The notes beneath the pieces are model-generated. The model made no database searches, was not told the DNA's origin, and saw only the letters and a list, made by a program, of their open reading frames with translations. This document shows positions 18,337-28,782 of a DNA stretch of 64,000 bases, in pieces (the stretch's first letter is position 1; every line of letters begins with the position of its first letter). A program made the position numbers and the translations under genes. The DNA is from CBDIDH01 sp965277595 (GTDB lineage Bacteria; Planctomycetota; Planctomycetia; Isosphaerales; Isosphaeraceae): NCBI GenBank assembly GCA_965277595.1, contig CBDIDH010000002.1, forward strand, positions 744,001 through 808,000, read 5' to 3'.

Positions 18337-18975
18337 ATGGAACCTCTTGCCTTTTGCCGAATGCTCTTCGATATCCTGGTCGATTTCGACGCGTCGATTC
18401 CGCCCCTGGGATTGTACGCTTGCGAGGATTTGCCGAGAGAAAACAGCAAGACGTCGTGGTCGCGTCGGCAAGTTCCGGAATGGAGACGCGGCGTGAGACC
18501 CCTTTATTTCCATCAGGAATGGAACCGGGGCCTGAAACCGCATCTCGAACAGAAGGGTTGTTCCATCTATCAATATCCCGTTGGCGAAGGCGAGGTGCTC
18601 CTCGACGTGCCCGACGCGGGCCGAACCTGGCTCAAGCTGATCAGGATTTCCAAGATCAAGGTCCGCAAATTCGGATCTCACTATCGCCTCGACCGCCTGG
18701 AGAATTACCAGGAACGCTGGGACAGCCTCGATTTCGCCAGCGCTCTGAGCCGGCTCTGGAAGCCCTCCTTCCTCGCCGAGAAAGAGATCAAAATGGGTGT
18801 TGTCCTGTTCATCGGATTCGACAAGGCGCAGGACCCTTTTGGCCGGGAACTGGTCGTGTTGAAGCAATCCTCTCCCTGGGAAAACCACGGTGTCGTCCAC
18901 GAAAACCGGGTTCTCACCGATCTCTATGAACGTGGCTTCCTCACCAGGCTCTCGGCCTGGGCCCGGTTGACCTGA
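18337..18975 (+). CDS. Hypothetical protein
   Basis: 212 codons starting five bases after the stop of the GH88 remnant. I do not recognise the family. The protein is basic to neutral and soluble, without signal peptide or membrane segment. Noticeable stretches are VLLDVPDAGRTWLKLIRI and KFGSHYRLDRLENYQERW in the middle, and a hydrophobic MGVVLFIGFDKAQDPFGREL near residue 155. The N-terminus is uncertain; in-frame starts further in (for example before PLYFHQEW) are possible. It could be an intact small protein or a domain left over from the rearrangement that destroyed the GH88 gene. Confidence 0.5.
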   Translation: MEPLAFCRMLFDILVDFDASIPPLGLYACEDLPRENSKTSWSRRQVPEWRRGVRPLYFHQEWNRGLKPHLEQKGCSIYQYPVGEGEVLLDVPDAGRTWLKLIRISKIKVRKFGSHYRLDRLENYQERWDSLDFASALSRLWKPSFLAEKEIKMGVVLFIGFDKAQDPFGRELVVLKQSSPWENHGVVHENRVLTDLYERGFLTRLSAWARLT

Positions 18976-19060
18976 CGTTGGCGCGATCTCGATCACGGTC
19001 ATGTTCGATGGAGGCCCGGATCGATCCCGTCCAGGCACAGAGAGGTTTGGTTCTCAATTC

Positions 19061-19124
19061 ATGACCGAGGACCGAGGACCGAAGAATTGTATTAATCGGT
19101 CATCGGTCATCGGTCATCGGTCCT
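19061..19124. repeat. Heptamer inverted repeat, ATGACCR family (site A2)
   Basis: The left arm is ATGACCG-AGGACCG-AGGACCG; the right arm carries GGTCATC three times followed by GGTCC. It lies between two convergent genes (ending at 18975 and 19150), where a hairpin would act as a two-way terminator. Confidence 0.8.
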
Positions 19125-19149
19125 TTTGCAATTTTCCGACCGTCAAAGA

Positions 19150-20175
<1,026 letters not shown>

Positions 20176-20295
20176 CGAGATTCCCTTCGTGTTGGGCGAA
20201 TGATCCGCGCCGAGGCTTTGATGCTATCGCGCCCGGCGACTTTCAGACACCCGACAATCGGGAACGATCGGAGGATTGCGCGGGCGGTTTCCTGA

Positions 20296-20370
20296 ATGAC
20301 CAATGGCCAGGGACCGATGACCAATCAATGCAACCCTTCGGTCGTCGGTCCTTGGTCATCGGTCCTCATG
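20296..20370. repeat. Heptamer inverted repeat, ATGACCR family (site A3)
   Basis: ATGACCA-ATGGCCA-GGGACCG-ATGACCA is mirrored by GGTCGTC-GGTCCTT-GGTCATC-GGTCCTC. It lies between the codirectional DUF1501 gene (stop at 20383) and DUF1559 gene (start at 20175), at the terminator position of the former. Confidence 0.8.
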
Positions 20371-20382
20371 CCCTTGCGATTC

Positions 20383-21750
20383 TCAGATCAACTCCGCAAT
20401 CGGCTTCATCTCGACCGCGTACTGGGGACGCCCGGCGGGATCGGAGACGGTGGCCGCGCGGACGTCGATGCCGAGGTTGTGATAGAGCGTGGCCAGAACC
20501 TCCTGGAAGTGAACCGGGCGGTCCTTGGGGGTTTCGCCGATGCGGGTGGTTGAACCGATGACCTGTCCGGTCGGCATTCCGCCGCCGGCCATGAAGGCGC
20601 AGTTGACCTGCGGCCAGTGATCGCGGCCCGCGAGGGAATTGATCCGAGGAGTCCGGCCAAACTCGCCCCAGGCAATCACGGTCACGTCGTCGAGCAGGCC
20701 GCGCGCGTCGAGGTCGTCCAGCAGGGCACTCAGGCATTGATCGAGCTTCGCGCCGTGGTCGCGAACCATGTCGGTGTTCTTGAAGTGGGCATCCCAGCGG
20801 CCATAACTCAGCGTCACCACGCGAACCCCGGCCTCGACAAGCCGTCGTGCGACGAGCAGTTGCTGGTTCACTGTCGGGGCGCCGTCGTACTGGTGAAGAT
20901 AGGGCATGCCGTCGCCATACCGGGCGCGAATTTTCGGGTCTTCCCGGGAGAGGTCGAGGGCCTCGACGAGTTTGCTCGACGTGAGCACGTCAAAGGCCAG
21001 CGAGGTCGCGGCGTCGACCCCTTCGATCGACCCGGAAGAGTCAACGTCGCGGCGAAGCTGGTCGAAGCTGGAAAGCAGGCTCTTGCGGTCGTCGAGCCGA
21101 TCCACGGTGACGCCGTTGAGCGTCATGTTCTCGACGTCCGGCCCGTTCGGCTTGAACGCGGCACAGGCGCCGCCGAGAAAGCCGGGCGACCCGGGATCGC
21201 TCCAGGGCATGTGCTTCGTCGGCTCGGCCAGGCCGACAAACGGCGGGACGGCCGGACTGACCGGCCCCAGCAGCCTCGACGTCACCGAACCCAGGCTCGG
21301 CCGACCTCCAAAAACGCGCAGCTCGCTCTGCGGCCAGCCCGTGTTGCACTGATAAAGGTCGTGTCGGCCCGCCGCGCCGACGATGGAACGGAGCAAGATG
21401 GCCTTGTCCATCCGCCGGGCGAGCGAGGGGAAGACCTCGCCGATGTCAATTCCGGTCACGTTTGATGCGATCGGCCGGAAGTCGCCCCGAAACTCGGACG
21501 GGGCGTTCGGCTTGAGGTCGAACGTGTCGAGGTGGGGCGGACCTCCCGCGAGGAAGATGTTGATCACCGCCTTGTGACCAAGCTTTCCTTTCGGTCGGCT
21601 CGGATTGGCCTTTTCGGCCGCCTCGGCCCGATACAGGTCGGACAGGTTCAGGACCGCGCCGCCCATCGCCAGGGTGCCGATCCTGAGAAATCCGCGACGG
21701 CTCAGGCCATCGCAAAAGCTCCCGCCCCTCGGTCCAAAGATCGTCAGCAT
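20383..21750 (-). CDS. DUF1501 domain protein (Tat-exported), second paralogue
   Basis: 455 residues. Tat signal LSRRGFLRIGTLAMGGAVLN (about 17-36). DUF1501 hallmarks: FLAGGPPHLDTFDLKP near 90, RRLVEAGVRVVTLSYGRWDAH mid-protein, and AWGEFGRTPRIN...GRDHWP near 365. Unlike the first DUF1501 gene here, no DUF1549/DUF1553 partner lies next to it. The DUF1559 gene follows it on the same strand after a heptamer hairpin, so cotranscription is doubtful. Substrate unknown. Confidence 0.93.
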   Translation of the reverse strand: MLTIFGPRGGSFCDGLSRRGFLRIGTLAMGGAVLNLSDLYRAEAAEKANPSRPKGKLGHKAVINIFLAGGPPHLDTFDLKPNAPSEFRGDFRPIASNVTGIDIGEVFPSLARRMDKAILLRSIVGAAGRHDLYQCNTGWPQSELRVFGGRPSLGSVTSRLLGPVSPAVPPFVGLAEPTKHMPWSDPGSPGFLGGACAAFKPNGPDVENMTLNGVTVDRLDDRKSLLSSFDQLRRDVDSSGSIEGVDAATSLAFDVLTSSKLVEALDLSREDPKIRARYGDGMPYLHQYDGAPTVNQQLLVARRLVEAGVRVVTLSYGRWDAHFKNTDMVRDHGAKLDQCLSALLDDLDARGLLDDVTVIAWGEFGRTPRINSLAGRDHWPQVNCAFMAGGGMPTGQVIGSTTRIGETPKDRPVHFQEVLATLYHNLGIDVRAATVSDPAGRPQYAVEMKPIAELI

Positions 21751-21901
21751 ACTCGGTCTTTCGTCGACAGGAGCCTCACCGTCCGGTCGCGGCCCGTTCT
21801 TGTCTGGAAGGAAGCAGACAGGATCATTCTACCCGATCCGTGAAGGGGTTGCGAATCCGCGTCCGTATCACTTCGGCAATGTCGCGTTTGTGGTTCAAGG
21901 C

Positions 21902-22147
21902 TCAGTCGGGGTGAATCACGTCTTCAAAGAATTCCTCGACGTTTTCCGCCGTGCGTTCGGTCTCGACGTGTTCGGCGAGGCGCTGAATGAACCCGTGCTT
22001 GAGCGCGTGAACGGTCGCCTTGAAAATGCTCGACACGGCGGCGGCTTCGTCGGGCTTGAGATCGCGGGCGAGGACCGACCGGCCAAGCTGGATCGCCACG
22101 GCTTCGGCTTCCTGATCGGGAGACACCCCTCGGACTTCTTCCGGCAT
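21902..22147 (-). CDS. Small acidic hypothetical protein
   Basis: 81 residues from ATG 22147, or 92 if the upstream ATG at 22180 is used. Predicted mostly helical: a central LKPDEAAAVSSIFKATVHALK followed by an acidic tail (ENVEEFFEDVIHPD). No signal peptide or membrane segment. The family is not recognised. It stands alone between the DUF1501 gene and the kinase gene, all on the minus strand. Confidence 0.6.
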   Translation of the reverse strand: MPEEVRGVSPDQEAEAVAIQLGRSVLARDLKPDEAAAVSSIFKATVHALKHGFIQRLAEHVETERTAENVEEFFEDVIHPD

Positions 22148-22386
22148 CGTCGACCGCCCTTTCGGTTTCACGGTTATCACGCAATGAGGGCGTCCGGCGG
22201 ACCGACCCGCCCGATCCCGTTTTCGACGCGAACAGAACCATCATAACGCGCGCCAGGGCGCCAAGAAACGACCTGGAAATTCCAGCAGAGGCGCATCTAA
22301 GGACCGATGGCCGAAAAATTCCGATTCGAGTCATCGACCGGATTCGTCTCGAATTGCATCGCACGGAAAGGAACGCGATGACACGA

Positions 22387-23682
22387 TCAGCGTCGATCAT
22401 GCTCGGGCGAGGCGGCAAGCAAGGGACCAACGCCCCGGAACGAGGGCAGAACCGACCGAGGAGCCGTCGAGTCGGCGGGGGGAGACGCGAGCAGAGCCGT
22501 TGCCAGAACAGCCGAGGCGGCCAGACCAAAGAGGCCGAGAGCCGTCGCCACCGCGGCCGAGGGACGTCGCTTCATCCAGGCCGCGGCGCCTTCGATCGCG
22601 CCGGGAGTCATGCGCCAGGTGCCCAGGCGTCGGCCGGAGAGGTAACGCCGAAGGTCGGCCGCGAGGCTCTGGCAATCGGGGTAGCGGTCGCCGGGGCGTC
22701 GGGCCATCGCCTTCAGGCAGATCCGCTCCAGACCGCGCGGGACGCCGGGGCGGAAGAGACGCGGAGGAACCGGGTCGTCCTGGCTCGCCGCGTACAGGAC
22801 CAGAGCCGGCGGCCCGAGAAACGGCGGCCGACCGCAGAGCAGCTCGTATAGCACGACGCCCAGGCTGTATTGATCGCTCGCGGGCAAGGCGTCAACGTCC
22901 CCCTCGGCCGCCTGTTCGGGCGCCACGTAGGCCGGGGTTCCGATCAACGACCAGGTACGTTTTGAAGAAGCCGCGTCCGATCGCCAGGCGAGGCCGAAGT
23001 CGGTCAGGTGAACCCGGCCATCGGTCGAGACGAGCACATTGGCCGGCTTGACGTCGCGATGGACGACCGCCGATCGGTGCGCCTCATCGAGCGCCTCGGC
23101 AAGTTCGGCGGCGATCTCCGCGGCGCGTGGATAGTCAACCGGACCTTCGGCAATCTCGGCGCTGAGCGTTCGGCCGGCGATGTACGCGGTCGCCAGATAC
23201 GGCGAATCTCCAGAAACGCCCGCCTCGAAGACCGCGACAATCCCGGGATGCCTCAGCCTCGCCAGCGCTCTTGCCTCACCGACGAACCGCGCCAGCGCTT
23301 TCTCGGAAGCGGCCAAGCCAGGATTCGGCACCTTCAGCGCGATCTCGCGTTCCAGGTCGGGGTCAAAGGCGCGGTAGACCGTCGCGCACGAACCCGAGCC
23401 GAGAATGCCGCGAATCTGGAACCGGCCGATCCTGGACGGCGAGGCCGACCCCAGCGACCTCCCCGAGCGTTCCGCCTCGACTTCCCAGGGAAGCACGCCC
23501 CGACTCCGCCACTCGCCCGAGTCGTCCGGGGTCGCCCAGGGGGGCGTCGTGGCGGCCTTCGAGGTCGACCTCGGCAGCTTGGTTCCACAGCGTGCGCAAC
23601 GGAAGGTCCGGCCCAGGGCGTCACGTCCCAGGCTCGACGGCCTTCGACAGGATGGGTTCGGACAACGGACTTCCGCCACCAT
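22387..23682 (-). CDS. Ser/Thr protein kinase with N-terminal zinc ribbon and one membrane segment
   Basis: 431 residues from ATG 23682, which has AAGGGA 11 nt upstream; the frame is open further up without a better start. A zinc ribbon (CPNPSC and CARCG) occupies residues 6-35. The Hanks-type kinase domain follows from about 85: glycine loop GILGSGSCATVYRAF, HRDVKPANVL catalytic loop, DFG and APEQ all present, so it should be active. A membrane helix near 385-405 (AVATALGLFGLAASAVLATALLA) is followed by only about 28 residues outside. Family role: protein phosphorylation; the partner is unknown. Most planctomycete kinases carry large C-terminal sensor domains, so the short tail is notable. 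Confidence 0.93.
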   Translation of the reverse strand: MVAEVRCPNPSCRRPSSLGRDALGRTFRCARCGTKLPRSTSKAATTPPWATPDDSGEWRSRGVLPWEVEAERSGRSLGSASPSRIGRFQIRGILGSGSCATVYRAFDPDLEREIALKVPNPGLAASEKALARFVGEARALARLRHPGIVAVFEAGVSGDSPYLATAYIAGRTLSAEIAEGPVDYPRAAEIAAELAEALDEAHRSAVVHRDVKPANVLVSTDGRVHLTDFGLAWRSDAASSKRTWSLIGTPAYVAPEQAAEGDVDALPASDQYSLGVVLYELLCGRPPFLGPPALVLYAASQDDPVPPRLFRPGVPRGLERICLKAMARRPGDRYPDCQSLAADLRRYLSGRRLGTWRMTPGAIEGAAAWMKRRPSAAVATALGLFGLAASAVLATALLASPPADSTAPRSVLPSFRGVGPLLAASPEHDRR

Positions 23683-24180
23683 CAAAACAATCCCTTGAAG
23701 TTCATCAGACGTTGAAGCGAAGCAGCCACCGGAGGGGTCCCGATCGGGAGCGTTTAACCTTATCGTCCGTTCAAGGAATCGCAAGCCTCTAGCGGACCGG
23801 GACTCTCGCTATTTTTGGAGCGGTCTCGCCAGGTCCGGCAATCACGTCATTCTCATTGCCATTTCTCCAACTTATGCCAATGACCCCTCCTCTCGATATG
23901 AGGTCGAACCCAGGCGAATTTCCCTCGATCGGCGTCACAATGGGTATTTCAGGGCGGGAATTCCGAGCCTTTGATGTCAGGCCATACCAGGCAACTCCAG
24001 AACCAGGAATTTCGCCGCGAGCGATGCGAAATCGCGACGCGAGCGTTGGCAGACTCAAGGCAGGTTGGTCAGATTCAAGCGGGCTGGCATCGAAAGCCTC
24101 CCCTGGGAAACAATGAAGGAGATCGGGAAAACGGTCCTGAGCAACCCTTGTCGCGCCGCCTTTCGGGGAGTTCCCGACCG
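23683..24180. other. Divergent intergenic region, no gene seen
   Basis: About 500 bp between the divergent kinase and GH3 genes. Open frames here are short and overlap in the GH3 frame upstream of its chosen start. No heptamer array, RNA gene or terminator was recognised. Confidence 0.45.
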
Positions 24181-25770
24181 ATGGATCTGACGACTCCTCT
24201 GGTCCTGGTCGCGGGCTCCCGGCCTGCCCGATCGGCGGTGAACGCGGCCTTTCACGTTTACGCGGGCCGTCGGGCGCGCACGATCGCCGCACTTGACCCG
24301 ATCGCCGTTCAGGAACGGACTCTTCTCGGCCTGGTCCGCCGCGCCGTGGACACGCGGTTCGGCCGCGATCATGATTTTGCACGAATCCGCGACGTGGTCG
24401 ACTTCCAGGCTCGCGTTCCTCCGCGCACGTATGACGATCTCTGGATCGCCTATCTCAAAGAGCGTTACCCCGTTTACGACAACTTGACCTGGCCCGGCCT
24501 GATTCCTTACATCGCCCTGACCAGCGGGACGACGACCGGCGCGACGAAGTTCATTCCCGTCTCGGCGGCGATGATCGCCTCGAATCGCCGGGCCGCGCAG
24601 ACGATGATTGCCGTCTATCTTCGAGAACGGCCCCGGTCTCGGCTCTTTCACGGCCGCCTCTTCTTCCTCGGAGGTGCCTCGGACCTGGAAAACCCGGCGC
24701 CGGGGGTCGGCCAGGGGGACCTCAGCGCGATCGCCGCGAAGACCGTCGGCGCCTGGCTCCGGCCGTACACGTTTCCGCCTCTGAAGATCGCCCTGGAACC
24801 CGACTGGGACCGCAAGCTCACGCGCATGGCCGAGGACAGCCTGACCGAGCCGATCACCCTCGTCTCGGGCGTTACCAGTTGTCTCGTCAGCCTCTTTCAA
24901 CGCGTCCTGGCCCTTTCTGGCAAACGAACCATCGCGGAGGTCTGGCCAAGGCTCGAACTGATCGTTCACGGCGGCGTGAAGTTTGATCCGTACCGCGACG
25001 CCCTGGAAACCCTCATCGACTCGCGTCATGTCGTCTTGATGGAAAGCTACCCCTGTTCCGAAGGGTTCATCGCGCACGGCGACCCGGCCACCGGACTGTT
25101 GCGCCTCCTGCTCGATCACGGCCTCTTTTACGAGTTCATCCCCGTGGATGACCTCGGTAACGACCGTCCGAGACGACACTGGATCGACACGGTCGAGACG
25201 GGCGTGAACTACGCGATTGTCGTATCAACGTGCGCGGGGATGTGGGGTCACCTGATCGGCGACACGATCCGTTTTGAGCGTCTCGAGCCTCCGCTGCTGA
25301 CATTCACCGGGCGGACCCGCTACACTCTCTCGGCCTTTGGCGAGCATCTGATCAGCGAGGAAGTCGAGCTTGCGGTGGCCTCGGCGTCGACACAGTTGAA
25401 ATCGTCGGTAAAAGACTGGCACGTCGGCCCGGTCTTTGTCGCGCCGCTGGGTTATCATGCGTTTTTCTTCGAATTTCTTCAGGCCCCGGCGGACCTCAGC
25501 CGCTTCCGCGCGGTGCTTGACGCGGAACTCTCGACGCGGAATGCCCACTATCAATGGTTCCGATCACCCGGCGGCGGCCTTGGCCTTCCCGAGATCGTCA
25601 CGGTCGCGCCGGGCGGTTTTGATGACTGGATGCGCTTCCGCGGCAAGCTCGGCGGCCAGAACAAGGTTCCCCGGATGGACAGCTCGGGCAAGTTGACGGA
25701 AGATTTACGACGGTTTCTTCAGGATCTTCGACTTATTGGCGATTCGTTGCCCGCAAGTCAACCGGCGTGA
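24181..25770 (+). CDS. GH3-family acyl-adenylating protein
   Basis: 529 residues from ATG 24181; the frame is open 70 codons further upstream but without family-like sequence. It matches the GH3 auxin-responsive promoter family, part of the ANL adenylating superfamily, which joins acids to amino acids in plants and is of unknown substrate in bacteria. Visible: the phosphate-binding loop ALTSGTTTGATKFIPVS (about residue 115), VMESYPCSEGFIA near 285, and FTGRTRYTLSAFGEHLISEEVE near 375 with the hinge region. The C-terminal domain ends with GKLGGQNKVPRM. Bacterial GH3 proteins occur scattered; the SDR downstream may be cotranscribed only if the hairpin between them allows. Confidence 0.9.
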   Translation: MDLTTPLVLVAGSRPARSAVNAAFHVYAGRRARTIAALDPIAVQERTLLGLVRRAVDTRFGRDHDFARIRDVVDFQARVPPRTYDDLWIAYLKERYPVYDNLTWPGLIPYIALTSGTTTGATKFIPVSAAMIASNRRAAQTMIAVYLRERPRSRLFHGRLFFLGGASDLENPAPGVGQGDLSAIAAKTVGAWLRPYTFPPLKIALEPDWDRKLTRMAEDSLTEPITLVSGVTSCLVSLFQRVLALSGKRTIAEVWPRLELIVHGGVKFDPYRDALETLIDSRHVVLMESYPCSEGFIAHGDPATGLLRLLLDHGLFYEFIPVDDLGNDRPRRHWIDTVETGVNYAIVVSTCAGMWGHLIGDTIRFERLEPPLLTFTGRTRYTLSAFGEHLISEEVELAVASASTQLKSSVKDWHVGPVFVAPLGYHAFFFEFLQAPADLSRFRAVLDAELSTRNAHYQWFRSPGGGLGLPEIVTVAPGGFDDWMRFRGKLGGQNKVPRMDSSGKLTEDLRRFLQDLRLIGDSLPASQPA

Positions 25771-25830
25771 CTGAATCGTGGATACAAGAGTTTGTTTGAA
25801 TTTAAATCCGTGGAGACTGGCAAAATTCCG

Positions 25831-25874
25831 ATGACCGATGACCGATTTGCTGAATTCCTTGGGTCATCGGTCAT
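25831..25874. repeat. Short heptamer inverted repeat, ATGACCR family (site A4)
   Basis: ATGACCG-ATGACCG pairs with GGTCATC-GGTCAT across an approximately 17-nt loop. It lies between the codirectional GH3 (ends 25770) and SDR (starts 25945) genes. Confidence 0.75.
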
Positions 25875-25944
25875 TCAAAGCATCCAACCCTGCCAACGTC
25901 CCGACTGACGGCTTACCCCGCTTTTTCCATTATAAGGATAGTCC

Positions 25945-26775
25945 ATGTCGATCTTTCGAGACAATCTGTTCGCGGGCAAGGTCGCGCTCATCACGGGTGG
26001 AGGCACGGGGATCGGCCGGGGGATTACCGAAGGGCTCGCGGCGCTCGGCGCCGATACGGCGATTCTGAGCCGAAAGGCCGAGAACCTGGGACCAACCGCC
26101 TCGGCCGTCGCGGCGCACTCGGGGCGGGAATGCCTTCCGGTCGTCGCCGATGTCCGCCGGCCCGAGCAGGTGGACGAGGCGATCAGCCGGGTTGTCGAGG
26201 AATTTGGGCGGCTGGATATCCTCGTCAACGCGGCGGCGGGGAATTTCTTTTGTCCGTCGGCCGATCTTTCGCCGAATGGCTTCGGCACGGTGCTCGACAT
26301 TGACGCCAAAGGGACCTGGAACGTCACGCTCGCCGCCTTTCGCGCGGCCTTCGCCGCGCAAGGGGGTTCGATCTTGAACATCAGCGCGACGCTTCATCTC
26401 GGCGGAACGCCCGGCCAGCTTCACGTCGCCGCGGCGAAGGCGGCGGTGGATGCCCTGACGCGCACGCTCGCCGTGGAGTGGGGTCCGCTCGGCGTCCGTG
26501 TCAACGCGATCGCCCCCGGCCCGATTGGCGATACCGAAGGCGCCCGCCGCCTCTTTCCCGGCGCCGCGGCCGATGCGCTCAAGACGATCATTCCCTCTCG
26601 CCGTGTCGGCACGATCGCCGACATCGTGAATCTCGCCCTCTTCCTGCTCAGCGACGCCGCCGTGAACATCAACGGCGCCGTGATCGTCAGCGACGGCGGC
26701 CTTGCCCTTACCAACGGCTTTGGCCTTGCCTTTCCAGGCCCCGGTCCGGGGGCAGCGTTGAAGCAGGATCAATGA
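25945..26775 (+). CDS. SDR oxidoreductase, 2,4-dienoyl-CoA reductase-like
   Basis: 276 residues, a short-chain dehydrogenase. Cofactor loop TGGGTGIGRG (about 18-27), NAAAGNF near 93, and the catalytic Ser region NISATLHLGG near 150. In place of the usual YxxxK there is HVAAAKAAVDAL: Lys is kept but the Tyr position is not Tyr, as in peroxisomal-type 2,4-dienoyl-CoA reductases, whose NFFxxxxxLSPNGF...DIDxxGT pattern this protein also matches. It would reduce 2,4-dienoyl-CoA esters with NADPH during degradation of unsaturated fatty acids. ATAAGGATAGTCC provides a weak ribosome site before ATG 25945. Confidence 0.88.
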   Translation: MSIFRDNLFAGKVALITGGGTGIGRGITEGLAALGADTAILSRKAENLGPTASAVAAHSGRECLPVVADVRRPEQVDEAISRVVEEFGRLDILVNAAAGNFFCPSADLSPNGFGTVLDIDAKGTWNVTLAAFRAAFAAQGGSILNISATLHLGGTPGQLHVAAAKAAVDALTRTLAVEWGPLGVRVNAIAPGPIGDTEGARRLFPGAAADALKTIIPSRRVGTIADIVNLALFLLSDAAVNINGAVIVSDGGLALTNGFGLAFPGPGPGAALKQDQ

Positions 26776-26844
26776 CCGAGAACCGATGACCGAGAATCCT
26801 CTTGAATTCGTCCTCGGTCATCGGTCATCGATCATTGGTCATCA
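26772..26844. repeat. Heptamer inverted repeat, ATGACCR family (site A5)
   Basis: ATGACCG-AGAACCG-ATGACCG pairs with GGTCATC-GGTCATC-GATCATT-GGTCATC. The array begins inside the last codons of the SDR gene (stop at 26775) and lies upstream of hom. Confidence 0.8.
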
Positions 26845-26968
26845 ACCCAGCAAATCACCCAGGAACCGTGAGCCCGTTCGGCTTGCGATCGGGGAAGAGG
26901 GCCGGTACGCTGGAAGGTTCACAACCCGGGGCAGAGGGTTTCCCGAGCATCAAAGAGGTTCGCGAGCG

Positions 26969-28270
26969 ATGGAAGAGGTCGCGGTCGGTCTGCTCGGGGT
27001 CGGAACCGTGGGTTCGGGCGTGGTTCGTCTCCTGCACGAGCACGGAGACCGTGTCGCCCGGCGGGCGGGGCGGCGGGTCGTGCTCAAGTGGGCCGCGGTC
27101 CGCGACCCGTCGAAGATCCGCAACGCCCCGATGCGCGAGGCGAAGGTCACCACCGATCCGCGCCGGGTGGTCGATGACCCGGACGTCTCTGTCGTCATCG
27201 AGACGATGGGCGGGATCGAGCCGACGCTGGGCCTGATCCTCGATGCTCTCGCCTCGGGCAAGGATGTCGTCACGGCCAACAAGGCGCTGCTGGCCGAGCA
27301 CGGGCCGGAGGTCTTCGCCCAGGCGCGGAAGTACGGCCGGGCCGTCGCCTTTGAGGCGAGCGTCGGCGGCGGCATTCCGATCATTCAGGCGCTCGCGACC
27401 TCGCTGGCCGCGAACCAGATTCAAAGCCTCTCGGCGATCGTGAACGGCACCTGCAACTTCATCCTCTCGTCAATGACCAGCGATGGCCTTGCCTACGCCA
27501 CGGCGCTCCGGCAGGCTCAGGAACTCGGTTACGCCGAGGCCGATCCGACTACCGACGTCGACGGCACCGACACCGCGCACAAGCTCGCGATCCTCGCCCA
27601 ACTCGCCTTTGGCGCCAGTGTGAAGACCGTTCAGATTCCTCGGGCCGGGATTGATCGCCTGGAACTCGCCGACATCCGATTTGCCGCCGAGATGGGGTAC
27701 ACGGTCAAGCTCCTGGCCCTCGCCCGGCTTTCCGACCTTGGCCTGGAACTCCGGGTCGCGCCGACGCTTGTGAAACAGGGGACGCCGCTGGCGGAGGTTC
27801 GCGGCCCGTATAACGCGATCCGGGTTGTCGGCGATGCCCTGGGCGACTCGCTCTTTTATGGACGAGGGGCCGGGATGATGCCCACGGCCTCGGCCGTTGT
27901 TGGCGACCTGATCGACGTGCTTGTCGGTCGCGCGGCCTTGACGTCGAAGGTTTTGAACCTCTGGTCGGCCGATGCCCCGCCGCCGAAGCTCGCGCCCGCG
28001 TCGGCCTCGCGCAGTCGGAATTACCTCCGGTTCACGATCGCCGACCGCCCCGGCGTGCTCGCCGGAATCGCCAAGGTTCTTGGCGAGAATGGCATCAGCA
28101 TCGCCAGCGTGATCCAGCACGACCCCGGCGACGACGCCCCCGACGGCTCGGTTCCGCTGGTGATCATGACGCACACCGCGGCGGAATCGGCCACGTCGGC
28201 CGCCCTGGCCGAGATCAACCGGATGGAAGCCGTCCGCGCCGCGAGCGTCTGCCTCGGGGTCGAGGAGTAG
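26969..28270 (+). CDS. hom: Homoserine dehydrogenase
   Basis: 433 residues from ATG 26969. It reduces aspartate semialdehyde to homoserine with NAD(P)H. The Rossmann loop VGLLGVGTVGSGVV is at residues 5-18; VVTANKALLAEHG near 105; the catalytic/substrate region with VNGTCNFILSSM near 170 and AEADPTTDVDGTDTAHK near 195. A C-terminal ACT domain from about 350 (LRFTIADRPGVLAGIAKVLGENGISI) implies allosteric feedback, normally by threonine. It opens a cluster with a probable homoserine kinase and lysC, all plus strand. Confidence 0.97.
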   Translation: MEEVAVGLLGVGTVGSGVVRLLHEHGDRVARRAGRRVVLKWAAVRDPSKIRNAPMREAKVTTDPRRVVDDPDVSVVIETMGGIEPTLGLILDALASGKDVVTANKALLAEHGPEVFAQARKYGRAVAFEASVGGGIPIIQALATSLAANQIQSLSAIVNGTCNFILSSMTSDGLAYATALRQAQELGYAEADPTTDVDGTDTAHKLAILAQLAFGASVKTVQIPRAGIDRLELADIRFAAEMGYTVKLLALARLSDLGLELRVAPTLVKQGTPLAEVRGPYNAIRVVGDALGDSLFYGRGAGMMPTASAVVGDLIDVLVGRAALTSKVLNLWSADAPPPKLAPASASRSRNYLRFTIADRPGVLAGIAKVLGENGISIASVIQHDPGDDAPDGSVPLVIMTHTAAESATSAALAEINRMEAVRAASVCLGVEE

Positions 28271-28276
28271 ACGCCA

Positions 28277-28723
28277 ATGCCCGCTCACCCCCCCGCTCGC
28301 GTCGGACTGGCCGTGGCCGTGGCCCTCACCGCGCTCGGCGGTTGCGGCGTCGAGCGGCATCACCTGATGTCCGACGCCGAATGCGAACTGGCCATGAACG
28401 CCCCCGACAGCGCCGAGGCTTCAGACTGGCTCAAAGATCCGTACGGCGAGAAGCGTCTCGGCAGCTTTTCGCGCGATCAGGGCCTGGGACTCGCCGCCGA
28501 GCTTGAAGCCCGAGGCGCTGTTCGAACGGTCGCCGTCGGGATCAAGAACCTCGGCGGTCCTGAGCCCCTGATCCGCGCTCGCGGCCTGATCCTCGTCCTG
28601 CCCGACGACCCGGCGAAACGACGCGCTCTGTTCACCCTCCACGCCCAGCAGGTTCGCGGCCAGGGCTTCGAGGCCGTGGCCGATACCGAGCAAAAATACC
28701 TGGAGTTTCCCTGGAACGAATGA
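28277..28723 (+). CDS. Small putative lipoprotein in the hom-lysC cluster
   Basis: 148 residues, beginning 6 nt after hom. The N-terminus has a hydrophobic stretch ending LTALGGC, a plausible lipobox, so it may be anchored in the membrane by an acylated Cys near residue 23. The mature part is not recognised; it includes RGLILVLPDDPAKRRALF and ends KYLEFPWNE. The close spacing on both sides (its stop overlaps a possible ATG of the next frame) argues for translation with hom and the following gene, but a link to threonine synthesis is not obvious. Confidence 0.7.
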   Translation: MPAHPPARVGLAVAVALTALGGCGVERHHLMSDAECELAMNAPDSAEASDWLKDPYGEKRLGSFSRDQGLGLAAELEARGAVRTVAVGIKNLGGPEPLIRARGLILVLPDDPAKRRALFTLHAQQVRGQGFEAVADTEQKYLEFPWNE

Positions 28724-28782
28724 GTCCGTCCCGTCGGACCGACCGAGCCAAGCCCAGTCCAGCCAAGTCGAGAGCCTCGCCC

